Below are positions 62,976 to 64,000 of a stretch of 64,000 nt of DNA, in pieces. The stretch covers positions 2,418,001 to 2,482,000 of the forward strand of contig NZ_VFMR01000001.1 of NCBI RefSeq assembly GCF_006715145.1, in the 5' to 3' direction. Origin of the DNA: Microbacterium sp. SLBN-146 (GTDB taxonomy: Bacteria; Actinomycetota; Actinomycetes; Actinomycetales; Microbacteriaceae). Within the stretch, counting starts at the first letter, position 1, and each line of letters starts with the position of its first letter. A program made the translations under genes and the position numbers. The notes beneath the pieces were generated by a model. It ran no database searches and was not told the origin of the DNA. It saw only the letters and a program-made list of their open reading frames with translations.

Positions 62976-63024
62976 AGGAGGTGTGTCGAGCGCCGGTGGG
63001 GTGGGGAGGGCTACCCGGGCGAGG

Positions 63025-63981
63025 TCAGCGTGGGCCCAGGAGGCGCCGCATCGACAAGAGCGCGGCGGTGTCCTCGCGGGAGACGAGCGGCAGCCCGTGG
63101 GCGAGGAGGCGGTTGCGGAGAGGCGCGAAAGTCGTCGCCTCGAGCCAGCCCCAGTGGGTCACCGCGCGGACATGGGTTTCGAGACGGATGTCACGCTCGC
63201 GGCGTGCCCGCAAGGCCCGCGCGGGATCGCCGAACGAACCGTCGTACTTGATGTCGCCGTCGGCCTCGCCGAGCAGCGACCAGTCCGGCCACCAGAAGTC
63301 GCCGCGATCATCCGCCTCCGGCCCCCGTGAGAACTCCTTCTGCAATTCGGGAGCTGGAAACCCGAGCCACCTGATGGCGATGCGGCTCACCGATTCAAGT
63401 GGCGACTCCGCCGAGCCGTCGGCCGAACTCAGCGGATCGCGCGCGCGGTCACGGCCGCGACTACTCACCCGTAGCTCATTCACGCCCGCGAGAAGGCCTG
63501 CCGTCAGGCTCGGGTCAGTCCGGAGCGCAGCGTCAGCGACCGCAAGTGCGACCGCCGGATGCCGGTGGCGCGCCACGTCCACGGCAGTGTCCGCCGGCGA
63601 AGTGACGCCAACGGTCTCGAGCTCGATGAGATGTCGGTCACCGGACCCTGAGTGCATTCGCACACCGGCGACGTCTCGCGCGGTGGAGTTCGGACCACCG
63701 AGGACATGAACGGTCGTCGGATCGCGGAACACCGGCAGTCCGAGCAGCGCGCAGGCCGACTCGAGGCAGAACACCGCATCGGGCCTCTGCATCGCAACAG
63801 CGTGGACCCTCGCCAGATAGCGTTCCCATCCGCGCAGCGCCGACCACTCCGTGGCATCCGCATAGATGCCCTCGCGAACTCGGATGAGCTCGCCTCGCGC
63901 GACCCCGCGCACCGGATGGCTCAGTCCGGCCGCGTGGTGAAGGGCCAGCGGTGCTCGCGCAAGGGTGGGAATGGTCGCCAT
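63025..63981 (-). CDS. AbiEi-like/PD-(D/E)XK-type hypothetical protein
   Basis: This 318-residue protein starts at the ATG at 63981, inside the window. N-terminal winged-helix-like region with ARGELIRVREGIYAD (about 27-41) and the RYLARVHAVAMQRPDAVFCLESACALLGLP segment resemble AbiEi-type antitoxin or endonuclease-like proteins multicopy in this family. The C-terminal region has FWWPDWSLLGEADGDIKYDG (about 230-249; D, E, K spacing of a Vsr-like nuclease) and RRERDIRLE. Activity is unproven; it might be degraded or regulatory. Confidence 0.65.
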   Translation of the reverse strand: MATIPTLARAPLALHHAAGLSHPVRGVARGELIRVREGIYADATEWSALRGWERYLARVHAVAMQRPDAVFCLESACALLGLPVFRDPTTVHVLGGPNSTARDVAGVRMHSGSGDRHLIELETVGVTSPADTAVDVARHRHPAVALAVADAALRTDPSLTAGLLAGVNELRVSSRGRDRARDPLSSADGSAESPLESVSRIAIRWLGFPAPELQKEFSRGPEADDRGDFWWPDWSLLGEADGDIKYDGSFGDPARALRARRERDIRLETHVRAVTHWGWLEATTFAPLRNRLLAHGLPLVSREDTAALLSMRRLLGPR

Positions 63982-64000
63982 CAGGAGATCCTCGCGCTCG

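Noticed and set aside
1..64000. tRNA or rRNA genes, prophage, insertion sequence or CRISPR-Cas
   Set aside because: I found no tRNA T-loop/acceptor pattern, rRNA-like sequence, transposase or integrase frame. A tRNAscan/ISfinder run would settle this; any hit would change the conclusion.

Overview
The window is 64 kb of high-GC chromosomal DNA from an actinobacterium, most likely Microbacteriaceae and close to Microbacterium. This placement rests on gene content, codon bias, dense GTG starts, 1- or 4-base gene overlaps (ATGA/GTGA), and gene order. The genes greA, DUF4307, a small TM protein, HlyIII/TrhA, cis-prenyltransferase, PIN-PhoH, fumC, DUF4245, xseB/xseA, ispH, glpX and ychF follow, from memory, the conserved block Rv1080c-Rv1112 of M. 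tuberculosis, with insertions and rearrangements. I saw no transposase, phage gene, tRNA, rRNA or CRISPR array. It reads as core chromosome with small accessory patches.

Layout. 1-6.4 kb: a secreted X-Pro dipeptidyl-peptidase (cut by the left edge), an anchored hypothetical protein, an AlkX/YcaQ-type DNA glycosylase, an AI-2E family permease, ilvA and greA. 6.4-21 kb: the conserved block just named, with a two-component system next to fumC, ending in ispH and a MOSC gene broken by a short tandem repeat. 21-28 kb: class II aldolase (fba), then a FadR regulator with a four-carbon acid-sugar kinase, dehydrogenase and GntP permease, then glpX. 28-32.6 kb: rmuC, a DEDDh exonuclease, a methyltransferase and ychF. 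32.7-45 kb is the most accessory-like part: a seven-repeat RCC1-type surface protein, a nucleophile-less alpha/beta hydrolase, catalase, an HNH/DUF222 protein behind a LexA-like box, a glycosyltransferase, sulfurtransferase, GNAT, Fpg/Nei glycosylase, DJ-1/PfpI protein, and a cysteine-rich micro-protein paired with a membrane protein.

45-64 kb: an efflux MFS, DUF1345 protein and ABC exporter; then the NAD operon nrtR-nadA-nadB-nadC-nifS-GT2 (minus strand) facing a MarP-like protease. A tandem glycine riboswitch and gcvT-gcvH-gcvP follow, then a strong terminator, a 132-133 bp tandem palindromic repeat, and a PD-(D/E)XK-like gene.

How the genes work together. The nad genes make quinolinate and nicotinate mononucleotide; the cysteine desulfurase plausibly supplies sulfur for the NadA Fe-S cluster, and NrtR is the obvious regulator through a 9-bp inverted repeat beside its start. 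The gcv genes encode the T, H and P proteins of glycine cleavage under glycine control (L protein is elsewhere). fba and glpX are glycolytic/gluconeogenic. AlkX, XseAB, RmuC, Fpg/Nei and the HNH protein are DNA-repair or DNA-processing functions scattered through the window. A recurring architecture is a -10 box starting 12-14 bases before the start codon, which predicts leaderless mRNAs for at least 17 genes; I used it to choose several starts.
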